This document shows, piece after piece, positions 52,137 through 60,450 of a DNA stretch of 64,000 nucleotides. Both the position numbers and the translations under genes were made by a program. This stretch comes from Kitasatospora sp. GAS204B. GTDB lineage: Bacteria > Actinomycetota > Actinomycetes > Streptomycetales > Streptomycetaceae. The notes beneath the pieces are model-generated. The model was given only the letters and a program-made list of their open reading frames with translations, was not told where the DNA came from and did no database searches. The stretch spans positions 1 to 64,000 of the forward strand of contig NZ_JARZAG010000023.1 in the NCBI RefSeq assembly GCF_029892155.1. The letters run 5' to 3'. How positions within the stretch are numbered: position 1 is the first letter of the stretch; each line of letters opens with the position of its first letter.

Positions 52137-53216
52137 TCAGCGCTCCGGCGCCCCGCCGTCGGCCAGCAACTGCGCCAGGTCGTAGCCGACCGGCTCCTCC
52201 AGCTGGCCGTAGTCACAGCTTTCGGGGGACCGGTCGGGCCGCCACCGCTGGAAGCGGGTGGTGTGCCGGAACCGGGTCCCTTCCATGTGATCGTACGCGA
52301 CCTCGCACACCAGTTCAGGGCGGAGCGCGACCCACCGCGCGTCCTTGCCGCCGCTCCACCGGCTGGGCGCGCCGGGCATCCGGCTCGCCTCGTGCGCGCT
52401 CTCCTCGGTCCAGGCCGCCCACGGGTGCTCGGCCGGGTCGGCCAGCCGCAGCGGGGCCAGCTCCCCGGCCAGCTCCCGCCGGCGGGCGGCGGTGAACGAG
52501 GCGCAGACGCCGACATGCTGCAGCCGGCCGGCCGCGTCGTACAGGCCGAGCAGCAGCGAGCCGACGCCCTGGCCGTCCTTGTGCTCGCGGTAGCCGGCCA
52601 CCACGCAGTCCGCGGTCCGGCCGTGCTTGATCTTGAACATCGCGCGGACGCCCGGACGGTAGGGCTGGTCCAGGGGCTTGGCCACGATTCCGTCCAGGCC
52701 CGCGCCCTCGAACCTGGTGAACCAGGTCCGGGCCAGCTCCCGATCGGTGGTGGCGGGCGCCAGGTGGACCCAGGGGCCGGCTCCGGCCAGCGCCCGGACC
52801 AGCGCGGCGCGGCGCTCGGCGAGCGGTTCGGCCATCAGCGAGCGGTCGCCCAGCGCGAGCAGGTCGAAGGCGATGAGGCTGGCCGGGTTCTCGACCGCGA
52901 GCTTGCGCACCCGGGAGGCCGCCGGGTGGATCCGCTCCTGCAACTCCTCGAAGTGCAGCCGCCCGTCGTGCGCGATGACGATCTCGCCGTCCAGCACGCA
53001 GCGCGGCGGCAGTTCGGTGCGGCAGGCGTCGAGCAGCTCGGGGAAGTAACGGGCCAGCGACTTGCCGGTGCGGCTGGCCAGCTCCACCTCGTCGCCGTCG
53101 CGGAAGACGATCGCCCGGAATCCGTCCCACTTGGCCTCGTAGTGCAGGCCGGCCGGGATCTCGTCCACCGCCTTGGCCAGCATCGGCTCGACGGGGGGCA
53201 GCACGGGAAGGTCCAT
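52137..53216 (-). CDS. ligC: ATP-dependent DNA ligase (LigC/LigD-ligase type)
   Basis: 359 residues: an adenylation domain with K29 in YEAKWDGFRA, ASRTGKSLARYFPEL, ENPASLIAFDLLALGD and LDGIVAKPLDQPY, and a C-terminal OB domain (HTTRFQRWRPDRSPESC). It matches the ligase domain of LigD and free-standing LigC. Acts in end joining of double-strand breaks. Divergent from the primase-polymerase gene with 59 bp between starts, as in other actinomycetes (Rv3730c/Rv3731). Confidence 0.93.
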   Translation of the reverse strand: MDLPVLPPVEPMLAKAVDEIPAGLHYEAKWDGFRAIVFRDGDEVELASRTGKSLARYFPELLDACRTELPPRCVLDGEIVIAHDGRLHFEELQERIHPAASRVRKLAVENPASLIAFDLLALGDRSLMAEPLAERRAALVRALAGAGPWVHLAPATTDRELARTWFTRFEGAGLDGIVAKPLDQPYRPGVRAMFKIKHGRTADCVVAGYREHKDGQGVGSLLLGLYDAAGRLQHVGVCASFTAARRRELAGELAPLRLADPAEHPWAAWTEESAHEASRMPGAPSRWSGGKDARWVALRPELVCEVAYDHMEGTRFRHTTRFQRWRPDRSPESCDYGQLEEPVGYDLAQLLADGGAPER

Positions 53217-53275
53217 GGCACTGATGGTGCGTCACCCGCGCGCGGCCCGCAGCGCGTGGATCTAGCGTGGAACAC

Positions 53276-54283
53276 ATGGGCGAAGCCGTTGAGCTGCAGG
53301 TCGGGGAGCGGACGGTCAGGCTGTCCAACCCCGGCAAGCTGTACTACCCCGGCCCCGGCTACACCAAGCTGGACGTCGCGCACTACTACCAGGCGGTCGC
53401 CGAGGCGGCGCTGCGCGGGCTGCGCGACCGGCCGACCACCCTGCAGCGGTTCCCGGACGGGATCGAGGGCGAGTTCTTCTACCAGAAGCGGGCCCCGAAG
53501 AACACGCCCGACTGGCTGCCGACCGCCCGGATCGCCTTCCCCAGCGGGCGGTTCGCCGACGAGATCTGCCCGAGCGAACCGGCCGCCGTGCTCTGGGCGG
53601 CGAACCTGGGCTGCCTCACCTTCCACCCGTGGCCGGTGCGCCGCGGCGACACCGACCGGCCCGACGAGCTGCGCCTGGACCTCGACCCGCAGCCGGGCAC
53701 CGACTTCTCCGATGCGGTGCGTGCCGCCCACCAGCTGCGCGAGGTGCTCGCGGAGTACGGGCTGACCGGCTGGCCCAAGACCTCCGGCGGGCGCGGCCTG
53801 CACGTCTACGTGCCGATCCGCGCCGACTGGCACTTCGCCGAGGTGCGGCGCTGCGCCATCGCGCTCGGCCGGGAGCTGGAGCGGCGGATGCCGGAGCGGG
53901 TCACCACGCACTGGTGGAAGGAGGAGCGGGGCGTGAAGGTCTTCGTGGACTACAACCAGATGGCCCGCGACCGCACCATCGCCTCCGCCTACTCGCTGCG
54001 GGCCCGCCCCGAGGCCACCGTCTCCACCCCGCTGCGCTGGCCGGAGCTGGACGCCGCCGCGCCCGGCGACTTCACGCTGCGCACCGTGCCGGCCCGGCTG
54101 GCCGAGCTGGGCGATCCGTTCGCCGAGATGGCCGGGCAGGCCTTCGGGATCGAGGCGGTGCTGGAGCTGGCGGACCGGCAGGAGCGCGACGAGGGGCTGG
54201 GTGAACTGCCCTACCCGCCGGACCACCCGAAGATGCCGGGGGAGCCGCGCCGGGTGCAGCCGAGCCGGGCCCGCAAGGAGTGA
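53276..54283 (+). CDS. LigD-type primase-polymerase (PolDom) protein
   Basis: 335 residues of the archaeo-eukaryotic primase superfamily polymerase of bacterial end joining. Metal-binding aspartates lie in LRLDLDPQPG and VFVDYNQMARD. The SGGRGLHVYVPI histidine motif and RFPDGIEGEFFYQKRAP are conserved. It adds ribo- or deoxynucleotides to fill in broken ends. No ribosome binding site is visible. A TAGCGT at 53263-53268 lies 7 bp before the ATG, so a leaderless transcript is likely. Ku is not in the window. Confidence 0.93.
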   Translation: MGEAVELQVGERTVRLSNPGKLYYPGPGYTKLDVAHYYQAVAEAALRGLRDRPTTLQRFPDGIEGEFFYQKRAPKNTPDWLPTARIAFPSGRFADEICPSEPAAVLWAANLGCLTFHPWPVRRGDTDRPDELRLDLDPQPGTDFSDAVRAAHQLREVLAEYGLTGWPKTSGGRGLHVYVPIRADWHFAEVRRCAIALGRELERRMPERVTTHWWKEERGVKVFVDYNQMARDRTIASAYSLRARPEATVSTPLRWPELDAAAPGDFTLRTVPARLAELGDPFAEMAGQAFGIEAVLELADRQERDEGLGELPYPPDHPKMPGEPRRVQPSRARKE

Positions 54284-54287
54284 CGCC

Positions 54288-55877
54288 CTAACCCTGCGCC
54301 GCCGGGTGCCGCTCCTCGGCCGGCGCCGGCACGGTGCCGCGCGCCGGGCGACGGCGCCGGGAGCGCAGCGCGTGGAGTGCGGCGGCGACGGTCACGGCCA
54401 GGGCCGTCCACGGCACCACATCGCCGATCCGGTCGTACCAGGTGCGGGCGCCGGGTGCGGGCAGTGCGAGCCGGACGGTGAGCACGCCGCGCTGTCCGGT
54501 GCCGTAGCGGGCCAGCTCGCGGCCCTGGGCGTCGAAGGCCACCGACACGCCGGTCAGGGCGGCCTGCACCACCGGGCGTCCGGTCTCGGCGGCCCGCAGG
54601 GCGGCCAGTGAGGCGTGCTGCTCGGGGGCCCAGCTGTGCTGGAAGGTGGAGGTCGCGGACTGGTAGACGAGCAGCTGCGCGCCTTGCAGGACGGCGGTCC
54701 TGGACAGGTCGGGGAAGGCCGACTCGAAGCAGATCAGCACCCCGGTCGGCAGCGGTTGCCCGGTGCGGTCGACCGGCTCGAAGAGGTGGAAGCTGTGGCC
54801 CGGGGTGCGGTTCTCGGCGGCCGCCTTGCTGATCCCGGTCAGCCAGCCGAGCGCCGAGCGGAACGGGATGTACTCGCCGAACGGGACCAGGCGCATCTTG
54901 GCGTACCGGGCCTGGATGCCGCCCTGGTCGATCAGCACCGCGTCCTTGGAGATGTTCCCGTCGGCCTTCCGGGCGTCCTCGTTGACCAGCAGCTCGCTGC
55001 CGGTGGTCGCGGCGAGCGCGCGCAGCCGGGTGAGCGCGGCGGTGTCCCTGGCCAGGTCGGTGGTGACACTGCTCTCGCCCCAGACCACCAGGTCCGGACG
55101 GTCCGTCAGGGCGGTGGTGAGCGCGGCCGAGGCGTCCAGCCGGGAGGCCCCGTCGGGGGTGAGGCCCGGCTGCACCAGGGCCAGGGTGGCGGAGCGCACC
55201 GGACGCGGGGCGGCGGTGAGCGCGAAGGCGGCGGGGCCGGCGAGCAGCAGGGCGACGGCGGTCAGCGCGCCGAGTGCCCGGACGGCGCCGCGCGCGGCGA
55301 GCAGCGCGATCAGCACGGCGGTGTTGACCGCGACCAGTACGGCGCTGAGCAGCCAGACGCCGCCGATCGAGGCCAGCGCCAGCACCGCGGGGTGCTGCCA
55401 CTGGGTGGCGCCGAGCAGCGCCCACGGGCCGCCGAGGGCTTGCCAGGAGCGGGCGAACTCGGCGACCACCCAGACCGACGGCAGCACGACCAGCGCCGCC
55501 AGCGCCCGACGCGCCGTCAGCGGGGGCCGCAGCAGCGCCCAGGCCGCCAGGCCGAGGCCGGTCTGCAGCGCGCCGAAGACGATCGCGATCAGCGGCAGCG
55601 CCGGACCCACCGAGGGCAGCAGCCAGTACATCGCGGCCAGCACGTACCCGGTGCCGAACCACCAGCCGCGCACGGCGGCTTCACGCGCCCGCGGGGCGGC
55701 GCGGAACAGCAGCAGCGCCGGGATCAGGCCGACCCAGGCCAGCGGCGCCAGGTTGAGCGCGGGGAAGGCGAGCACCGGCAGCATGCCGGCCACCAGCGAG
55801 CCGTAGCGGGCGGGAACGGTGAGCGCGGCGCGTAGCGACATGGGCCGATTGTCCGCTTCCGCACTGGTCAGCACCAT
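54288..55877 (-). CDS. lnt: Apolipoprotein N-acyltransferase
   Basis: 529 residues: an N-terminal region of about seven membrane helices and an extracytoplasmic carbon-nitrogen hydrolase domain. The glutamate is in VVWGESSVT, the lysine in YAKMRLVPFGEYIP and the nucleophile is C383 in LICFESAFP. Transfers the third acyl chain to lipoproteins. The first ATG follows GAAGGGG; the ATG of MSLRAALTVP at 55841 is an alternative with a weaker site. A short basic tail follows the last helix. Confidence 0.9.
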   Translation of the reverse strand: MVLTSAEADNRPMSLRAALTVPARYGSLVAGMLPVLAFPALNLAPLAWVGLIPALLLFRAAPRAREAAVRGWWFGTGYVLAAMYWLLPSVGPALPLIAIVFGALQTGLGLAAWALLRPPLTARRALAALVVLPSVWVVAEFARSWQALGGPWALLGATQWQHPAVLALASIGGVWLLSAVLVAVNTAVLIALLAARGAVRALGALTAVALLLAGPAAFALTAAPRPVRSATLALVQPGLTPDGASRLDASAALTTALTDRPDLVVWGESSVTTDLARDTAALTRLRALAATTGSELLVNEDARKADGNISKDAVLIDQGGIQARYAKMRLVPFGEYIPFRSALGWLTGISKAAAENRTPGHSFHLFEPVDRTGQPLPTGVLICFESAFPDLSRTAVLQGAQLLVYQSATSTFQHSWAPEQHASLAALRAAETGRPVVQAALTGVSVAFDAQGRELARYGTGQRGVLTVRLALPAPGARTWYDRIGDVVPWTALAVTVAAALHALRSRRRRPARGTVPAPAEERHPAAQG

Positions 55878-56034
55878 GACACCGGCCCCTTCGGTCGCGC
55901 GTGTCGCAGCGTCGGCGGGGTGTGCCGAGCCACCCGGACGGACGTGGTTGCTGACGCCGGGTCAGCTACCGTGCCCGATAGCCTGCACCGTACCGCCCTG
56001 GAGCTGTCCCGGAGTGGCCCTGGAGAGGAAAACG

Positions 56035-56562
56035 ATGTCGGACGACACTCACACGATGCTCTTCGTCACCTTCGACGATCCGGCCGCCGCGCACGCCGCC
56101 TTCACGGAGGCGAAGGAACTGCCGGGGGCGCGGCAGGCGGCGGTGCTGCGGCGCTCGGCCCAGGGGGTGCTGGACACGCCCGAGAGCTGGGTGCGCGGCG
56201 CCGGGGCGCCGACCGTGGCCAGCGGGATCGTCGGCGGCCTGCTCGGGCTGTTCGGCGGCCCGATCGGTGTGCTGCTCGGCTGGACGGCCGGCACGGTGGT
56301 GGGCGGGGCCGCCGAGTGGCGACACTTCGAGGAGGGGGCCGAGGGCCTGCTGGTGTACAGCAAGGACCTGGCCGAGGGGTGCGCGATGCTGATCGTGGAA
56401 CTGCACGAGCGCCATCACGAGCCGGCCGACGAGCTGGCCGCCCGGCACGGCGGCAGCCTGTTGCGCCGCCCCGCCGAGGAGGTGGCCGCCGAGGTCAGGG
56501 CCGCCGAGCGGGCGGCCGACGAGGCCACCCGCGCGCAGCGGGGTGAGCGCGGCGAGGAGTGA
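56035..56562 (+). CDS. DUF1269-like membrane protein with glycine-zipper hairpin
   Basis: 175 residues. The start (MSDDTHTMLFVTFDDPAAAHAAFTEAKELPG) is a ferredoxin-like soluble segment. A Gly-rich hydrophobic hairpin follows (GIVGGLLGLFGGPIGVLLGWTAGTVVGG, ~62-90), then a second soluble part and an Ala/Glu-rich coiled tail. Related DUF1269 proteins are membrane proteins of unknown function. GGAGAGGAAAACG gives a strong ribosome binding site. Its stop overlaps the next gene's start (GTGA), implying coupled translation with the lipoprotein. Confidence 0.8.
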   Translation: MSDDTHTMLFVTFDDPAAAHAAFTEAKELPGARQAAVLRRSAQGVLDTPESWVRGAGAPTVASGIVGGLLGLFGGPIGVLLGWTAGTVVGGAAEWRHFEEGAEGLLVYSKDLAEGCAMLIVELHERHHEPADELAARHGGSLLRRPAEEVAAEVRAAERAADEATRAQRGERGEE

Positions 56563-58052
56563 GCGGCGCCGGTCGATCCGGGCTGCCGCGCGGTGTCCGC
56601 CTGCTGGCGGTCCCGGCGGTCCTGGTGGTCTGCGCCGGGCCCGCGCTCGGTGGCTGCTCGGGCGGGACGGGACACGGGTCGCCCGACGCCGGCAGCACGG
56701 GCTCCTGGAGCGTGCGCGGCGAGAACGCGCTGCCCGGCACGGCGGACTGGGCCATCACCCGGCCGGGAGCCCCCGACGAGATCCAGGGCTATGCCGACCA
56801 CGTGGGCGTCCGCCCCGGGACGGCGGTGCGGCTGCTGGTCTCCACGCGGGCGAGCTCGTTCACCGTGCGCGCGTACCGCTTCGGCTGGTACGGCGGCGCG
56901 CGGGCGCGGCTGGTGTGGACCTCGGCGCCGGCGGTGGGCGAGCGCCAGGCGGCCGCCGTGGTGGACGGGCGCGGCACCGCCGTCGCGCCCTGGCGGCCGA
57001 GCCTGACCGTGCCCACCGACGGCTGGCCGCCGGGGTCCTACCTGCTGCGCCTGGACGCGGCCTCCGACGGGCAGCGCTGGGTGCCGCTGACCGTCGAGTC
57101 CCCCGCGACGGCCGGCCGGGTGGTGCTGCTCCAGCCGGTGACCTCCTACCAGGCCTACAACACCTGGGGCGGCGCCAACCTCTACACCGGCCCGGACGGC
57201 ACCGCGGCGACCAGGGCCCGAGCGGTCGCCTACGACCGGCCGTACCAGGACGAGGACGGCGCGGCGGACTTCTTCACGCTGGAGCAGCCGCTGGTGGTGT
57301 ACGCGGAGCAGCTCGGGCTGCCGCTGGCCTACCGCACCGGACTCGACCTGGAGCAGGACCCGGGCGCGCTGGCCGGCGCCGCCGCGGTGGTGAGCGAGGG
57401 ACATGACGAGTACTGGTCGCCCGCCATGCGCGCCACCCTCACCGCGGCCCGCGATCACGGGGCCAACCTGGCCTTCCTCGGCGCCAACGCGATCTATCGC
57501 CGGATCCGCTTCGAGTCCTCCGCGCTGGGCGCCGACCGGGTCGAGGTCAACTACAAGGTGCCGCAGGAGGATCCGCTCTACGGCAAGGACGACGCCCAGG
57601 TCACCGGGAACTGGCCGGATCCGCCGGACGCCGACCCGCAGAACGCGCTGACCGGGCAGGGCTACGCCTGCTACTCGAGCACCAACGGGCCGCTGGTGGT
57701 GGCGGATCCGGGGCACTGGATCTGGGCCGGCAGCGGGGTGCTCGCCGGGCAGCGGCTGGCCGGGCTGGTGGGCCCCGAGTCGGACCACGTCGACCCGGTG
57801 AACCCGGCGCCCGCGCCGCTGACGGTACTGGCGCACTCGCCGGTGGCCTGCGCCTTCGGGCCGGCGACCACGGCCGACGCCACCTACTACACCGCGCCGA
57901 GCCGGGCTGGGGTCTTCGACGCGGGGACGGAGAACTGGGTCTGCGCGCTGCGCGATGACAGCTGCCCCGGGGTGCCGGACCAGGTGCGGCAGGTGGTCCG
58001 TACGGCCACCGCCACGCTGCTGGCGAAGTTCGCCCAAGGAGCTGCTGGTTGA
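56559..58052 (+). CDS. Lipoprotein with N,N-dimethylformamidase large-subunit-like domain
   Basis: 497 residues. The N-terminal signal ends in the lipobox LGGC with C33, so the protein should be lipid-anchored outside the membrane. The rest matches the N,N-dimethylformamidase beta-subunit-like family: IQGYADHVGVRPGTAVRLLVST, YRFGWYGGARARLV, TSYQAYNTWGGANLY, VVSEGHDEYWSPAMR, FLGANAIYRRIRFES. Known members include the iron-containing dimethylformamidase, which is cytoplasmic; exported homologues are uncharacterised. Amide hydrolysis is therefore only a possibility. Overlaps the upstream membrane protein gene by 4 bp. Confidence 0.85.
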   Translation: MSGAGRSGLPRGVRLLAVPAVLVVCAGPALGGCSGGTGHGSPDAGSTGSWSVRGENALPGTADWAITRPGAPDEIQGYADHVGVRPGTAVRLLVSTRASSFTVRAYRFGWYGGARARLVWTSAPAVGERQAAAVVDGRGTAVAPWRPSLTVPTDGWPPGSYLLRLDAASDGQRWVPLTVESPATAGRVVLLQPVTSYQAYNTWGGANLYTGPDGTAATRARAVAYDRPYQDEDGAADFFTLEQPLVVYAEQLGLPLAYRTGLDLEQDPGALAGAAAVVSEGHDEYWSPAMRATLTAARDHGANLAFLGANAIYRRIRFESSALGADRVEVNYKVPQEDPLYGKDDAQVTGNWPDPPDADPQNALTGQGYACYSSTNGPLVVADPGHWIWAGSGVLAGQRLAGLVGPESDHVDPVNPAPAPLTVLAHSPVACAFGPATTADATYYTAPSRAGVFDAGTENWVCALRDDSCPGVPDQVRQVVRTATATLLAKFAQGAAG

Positions 58053-58059
58053 CGGTACG

Positions 58060-58953
58060 TCAGATCGGCCGCCCGCCTATCACGCTGACCGCGTCGGCCC
58101 CCGCGCGGCAGCCGGCGGCGGTGGCCGCGGCGAGGTCGGCGCCGCGCAGTCGGGCGGCCAGGAAGGCGCCGGTGAAGGCGTCGCCCGCACCCGTGCTGTC
58201 CACTGCCGAGGTCGGCACGCCGGGGACGTGGGCCAGCACCGCGCCGGCCTCGGCGGCGAGCGCCCCGGCCGGGCCCAGGGTCACGACGACCTGCCCGAAG
58301 GCGGCGCTGAGCCGCTCGGCGGCCTCGGCCGGGTCGGTGGCGCCGCTCAGCAGGCGGGCCTCGGCCAGGTTGGGCAGCAGCAGGTCGGCGCCCTCGATCG
58401 CGGCCAGGAAGGCGTCGACGCCGAGCTGTTCGATGAAGCCGGTGGAGGACGGATCGACGCTCACCGGCACCTGCGCGGCCCGGGCGGCGGCGATCGCGAG
58501 CCCGGCCAGCGCCCGGCCCGGCGCGCAGAAGAGCAGATAGCCGGAGAGGTGCAGCCGGCCCGCGCCCACGAGCAGCGCCGGGTCCCAGTCCGCGGGGCCC
58601 AGGTGGTGGGCGGCGCCGCTGTCGGTCACGAAGCTGCGCTCGGCCGCCGCGTCCACCAGCGCGATCACCGTCGCGGTGGCGGCCTGTCGATCGACCGTCA
58701 GGGCGGGTCGCACGCCGGCGGCGAGCAGCTCGGCCCGGTGCCAGTCGGCGAAGTCGGCCCCGACCCTGGCGAGCAGCCGCGTCTCGGCTCCCGAACGGGC
58801 GGCCCAGGCAGCGGTGTTGGCGGCCGAGCCGCCGGGGCGCAGGGTGATCCGCGCGGCGGTGTCGGTGTGCGGGGCGAGCGGGGCGCCGAGCAGGGCCACG
58901 ATGTCGGTGGCGATGTCGCCGATCACCAGCAGCGCGCCGGGCGCGCCGGTCAC
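58060..58953 (-). CDS. psuK: Pseudouridine kinase (PfkB family)
   Basis: 297-residue ribokinase-type enzyme: the N-terminal GDIATDIVALLGAPL and GGSAANTAAWAARSGA, and the catalytic base/anion-hole motif DSTGAGDAFTGAF near residue 255. It phosphorylates a nucleoside; pseudouridine is assigned because the start overlaps psuG by 4 bp and the pair is a known unit. The reaction feeds pseudouridine 5'-phosphate to PsuG. Confidence 0.88.
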   Translation of the reverse strand: MTGAPGALLVIGDIATDIVALLGAPLAPHTDTAARITLRPGGSAANTAAWAARSGAETRLLARVGADFADWHRAELLAAGVRPALTVDRQAATATVIALVDAAAERSFVTDSGAAHHLGPADWDPALLVGAGRLHLSGYLLFCAPGRALAGLAIAAARAAQVPVSVDPSSTGFIEQLGVDAFLAAIEGADLLLPNLAEARLLSGATDPAEAAERLSAAFGQVVVTLGPAGALAAEAGAVLAHVPGVPTSAVDSTGAGDAFTGAFLAARLRGADLAAATAAGCRAGADAVSVIGGRPI

Positions 58954-59879
58954 TGCTGCGTCCCCGCCCAGTGCGCGGCGATCTCGGCGGCGAGGCGGAC
59001 GTTGCCGCGCACCGCGGCCAGGTTGGCCTCCAGCGAGGCGCCCTTGGTGTGCTCGGCCAGGTGGGCCAGCAGGAACGGCGTCGCCGCCTGTCCGGTGGCG
59101 CCCGCCAGTTCGGCCGCCGCCAGCCCCTCGGCGAGCACCCGGTCGTGCAGCAGTGGATCCAGCTGCTCCTCGGCGGGTACCGGATTGGCCACCACCAGGG
59201 CGGCCTCCAGGGCGCCGAGTTGATCCTGACGGAGCATCAACTGCGCGACCTCGCCTGCCTGCTGGACCGTCCAGTCGACCGGGCGGCCGGAACTGCTCAG
59301 GTAGAAGCCGGGGAACTCGGCGGTGCGGTAGCCGAGTACGGTGATGCCCAGGGTCTCCAGCCGCTCCAGGGTGGCGGGTACGTCCAGGATCGACTTCACC
59401 CCGGCGCAGACCACGGTGATCCGGGTCCGGGAGAGCAGGGTGAGGTCGGCCGACTCGTCCAGGGTGCTGGCCCAGCCGCGGTGCACGCCGCCGAGGCCGC
59501 CGGTGGCGAAGACCCGGATCCCGGCCCGGGCGGCCAGGAAGGCCGTGCCGGAGACGGTGGTCGCCCCGCTCGCGCCGGTCGCCAGCGCCGGGGCCAGGTC
59601 GCGGAAACCGAGCTTGCGCAGCGCCGGGTCCTCGGCGACCCGGGCCAGCTGCGCCTCGTCGAGGCCGACCCGGGCCGTGCCGTCCAGCACCGCGACGGTC
59701 GCCGGGACGGCGCCGCCGGCCCGGACCAGCTCCTCCAACTCCCGTGCCACGGCCAGGTTGCGCGGTCGGGGCAGGCCGTGGGCGATGATCGTGGACTCCA
59801 GGGCGACCACGGGACGGCGGTGGGCGATGGCGTCGCGCACCTCGTCGGACAGGCGCAGGGCAAGCGTCGGCTCGGTCAT
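58950..59879 (-). CDS. psuG: Pseudouridine-5'-phosphate glycosidase
   Basis: 309 residues. Family motifs are VVALESTIIAHGLPRP near residue 24, VGLDEAQLARVA, GATTVSGTAFLAARAGIRVFATGGLGGVHR and VCAGVKSILDVPATLE. It cleaves the C-C bond of pseudouridine 5'-phosphate to uracil and ribose 5-phosphate, salvaging modified RNA bases. First gene of a two-gene unit with psuK. The ATG of MTEPTLALRLSDEV is preferred; the longer frame has no ribosome binding site. Confidence 0.93.
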   Translation of the reverse strand: MTEPTLALRLSDEVRDAIAHRRPVVALESTIIAHGLPRPRNLAVARELEELVRAGGAVPATVAVLDGTARVGLDEAQLARVAEDPALRKLGFRDLAPALATGASGATTVSGTAFLAARAGIRVFATGGLGGVHRGWASTLDESADLTLLSRTRITVVCAGVKSILDVPATLERLETLGITVLGYRTAEFPGFYLSSSGRPVDWTVQQAGEVAQLMLRQDQLGALEAALVVANPVPAEEQLDPLLHDRVLAEGLAAAELAGATGQAATPFLLAHLAEHTKGASLEANLAAVRGNVRLAAEIAAHWAGTQQ

Positions 59880-60214
59880 CCCGTAATCCTGGCTCGCGCG
59901 GGGGCCTTCAAACCTGGTGGCGGTGAACGCGCGGCGGTGGGCAGACGGCGGCCCCGGCGGGCCCCGGCTCGGCTCGTGGGTGTCAGTCGTCGCTGAAACA
60001 CTCCGAGCCCGAGCGGGCCCGGCCGGGGGCCTGGCCAGAGCCTGGATCAGGGTCACTCGGACGGCCGGCGTGACGTCCGCGTCGGCGGTGTGGCTCTCTC
60101 CGGTATTCCGGTGTACAGCCAGTGTGCGCCTAATTTCCCGCTGGTCAAGAGCCTGCCGTGGGCAATCGGTCCGCTCGCTGGGCGTGCGCCTGGGGGGAGG
60201 AGCAGCCTGGTGGT
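59880..60214. other. Divergent promoter region
   Basis: 335 bp between psuG and the small + strand gene. No further gene is supported. Only a weak GTGTCAG/CTGAAACAC partial inverted repeat around 59977-59999 is seen. Confidence 0.5.
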
Positions 60215-60445
60215 ATGAACGCGAACGAGAGCCATGAACCGCTGATCGAGATCGCCGCGATGAGCAGCGACAGCCGGTACCGCCTGGTGCGCTTCAAGGG
60301 GCACCTGTGGGAGCCGGTCGATCAGCAGGAGTTCCGTGCGGAGGCGACCCGCCTCTTCCCGCAGATCGACCTGGCGGACCCCGAACAGGTCGAGTGGCAG
60401 GACCACCCCTGGGAGTGGCCGACCTGGCACCCCGGTGAGGCCTGA
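60215..60445 (+). CDS. Small hypothetical protein
   Basis: 76 residues, acidic and tryptophan-rich (HLWEPVDQQEFRAEATRLFPQIDLADPEQVEWQDHPWEWPTW). No known family is recognised. The sequence has a plausible beta-alpha pattern and no export signal. GGGGGGAGGAG lies about 12 bases before the ATG. Convergent with the phosphatase gene 5 bp beyond its stop. Confidence 0.7.
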   Translation: MNANESHEPLIEIAAMSSDSRYRLVRFKGHLWEPVDQQEFRAEATRLFPQIDLADPEQVEWQDHPWEWPTWHPGEA

Positions 60446-60450
60446 GGCAC

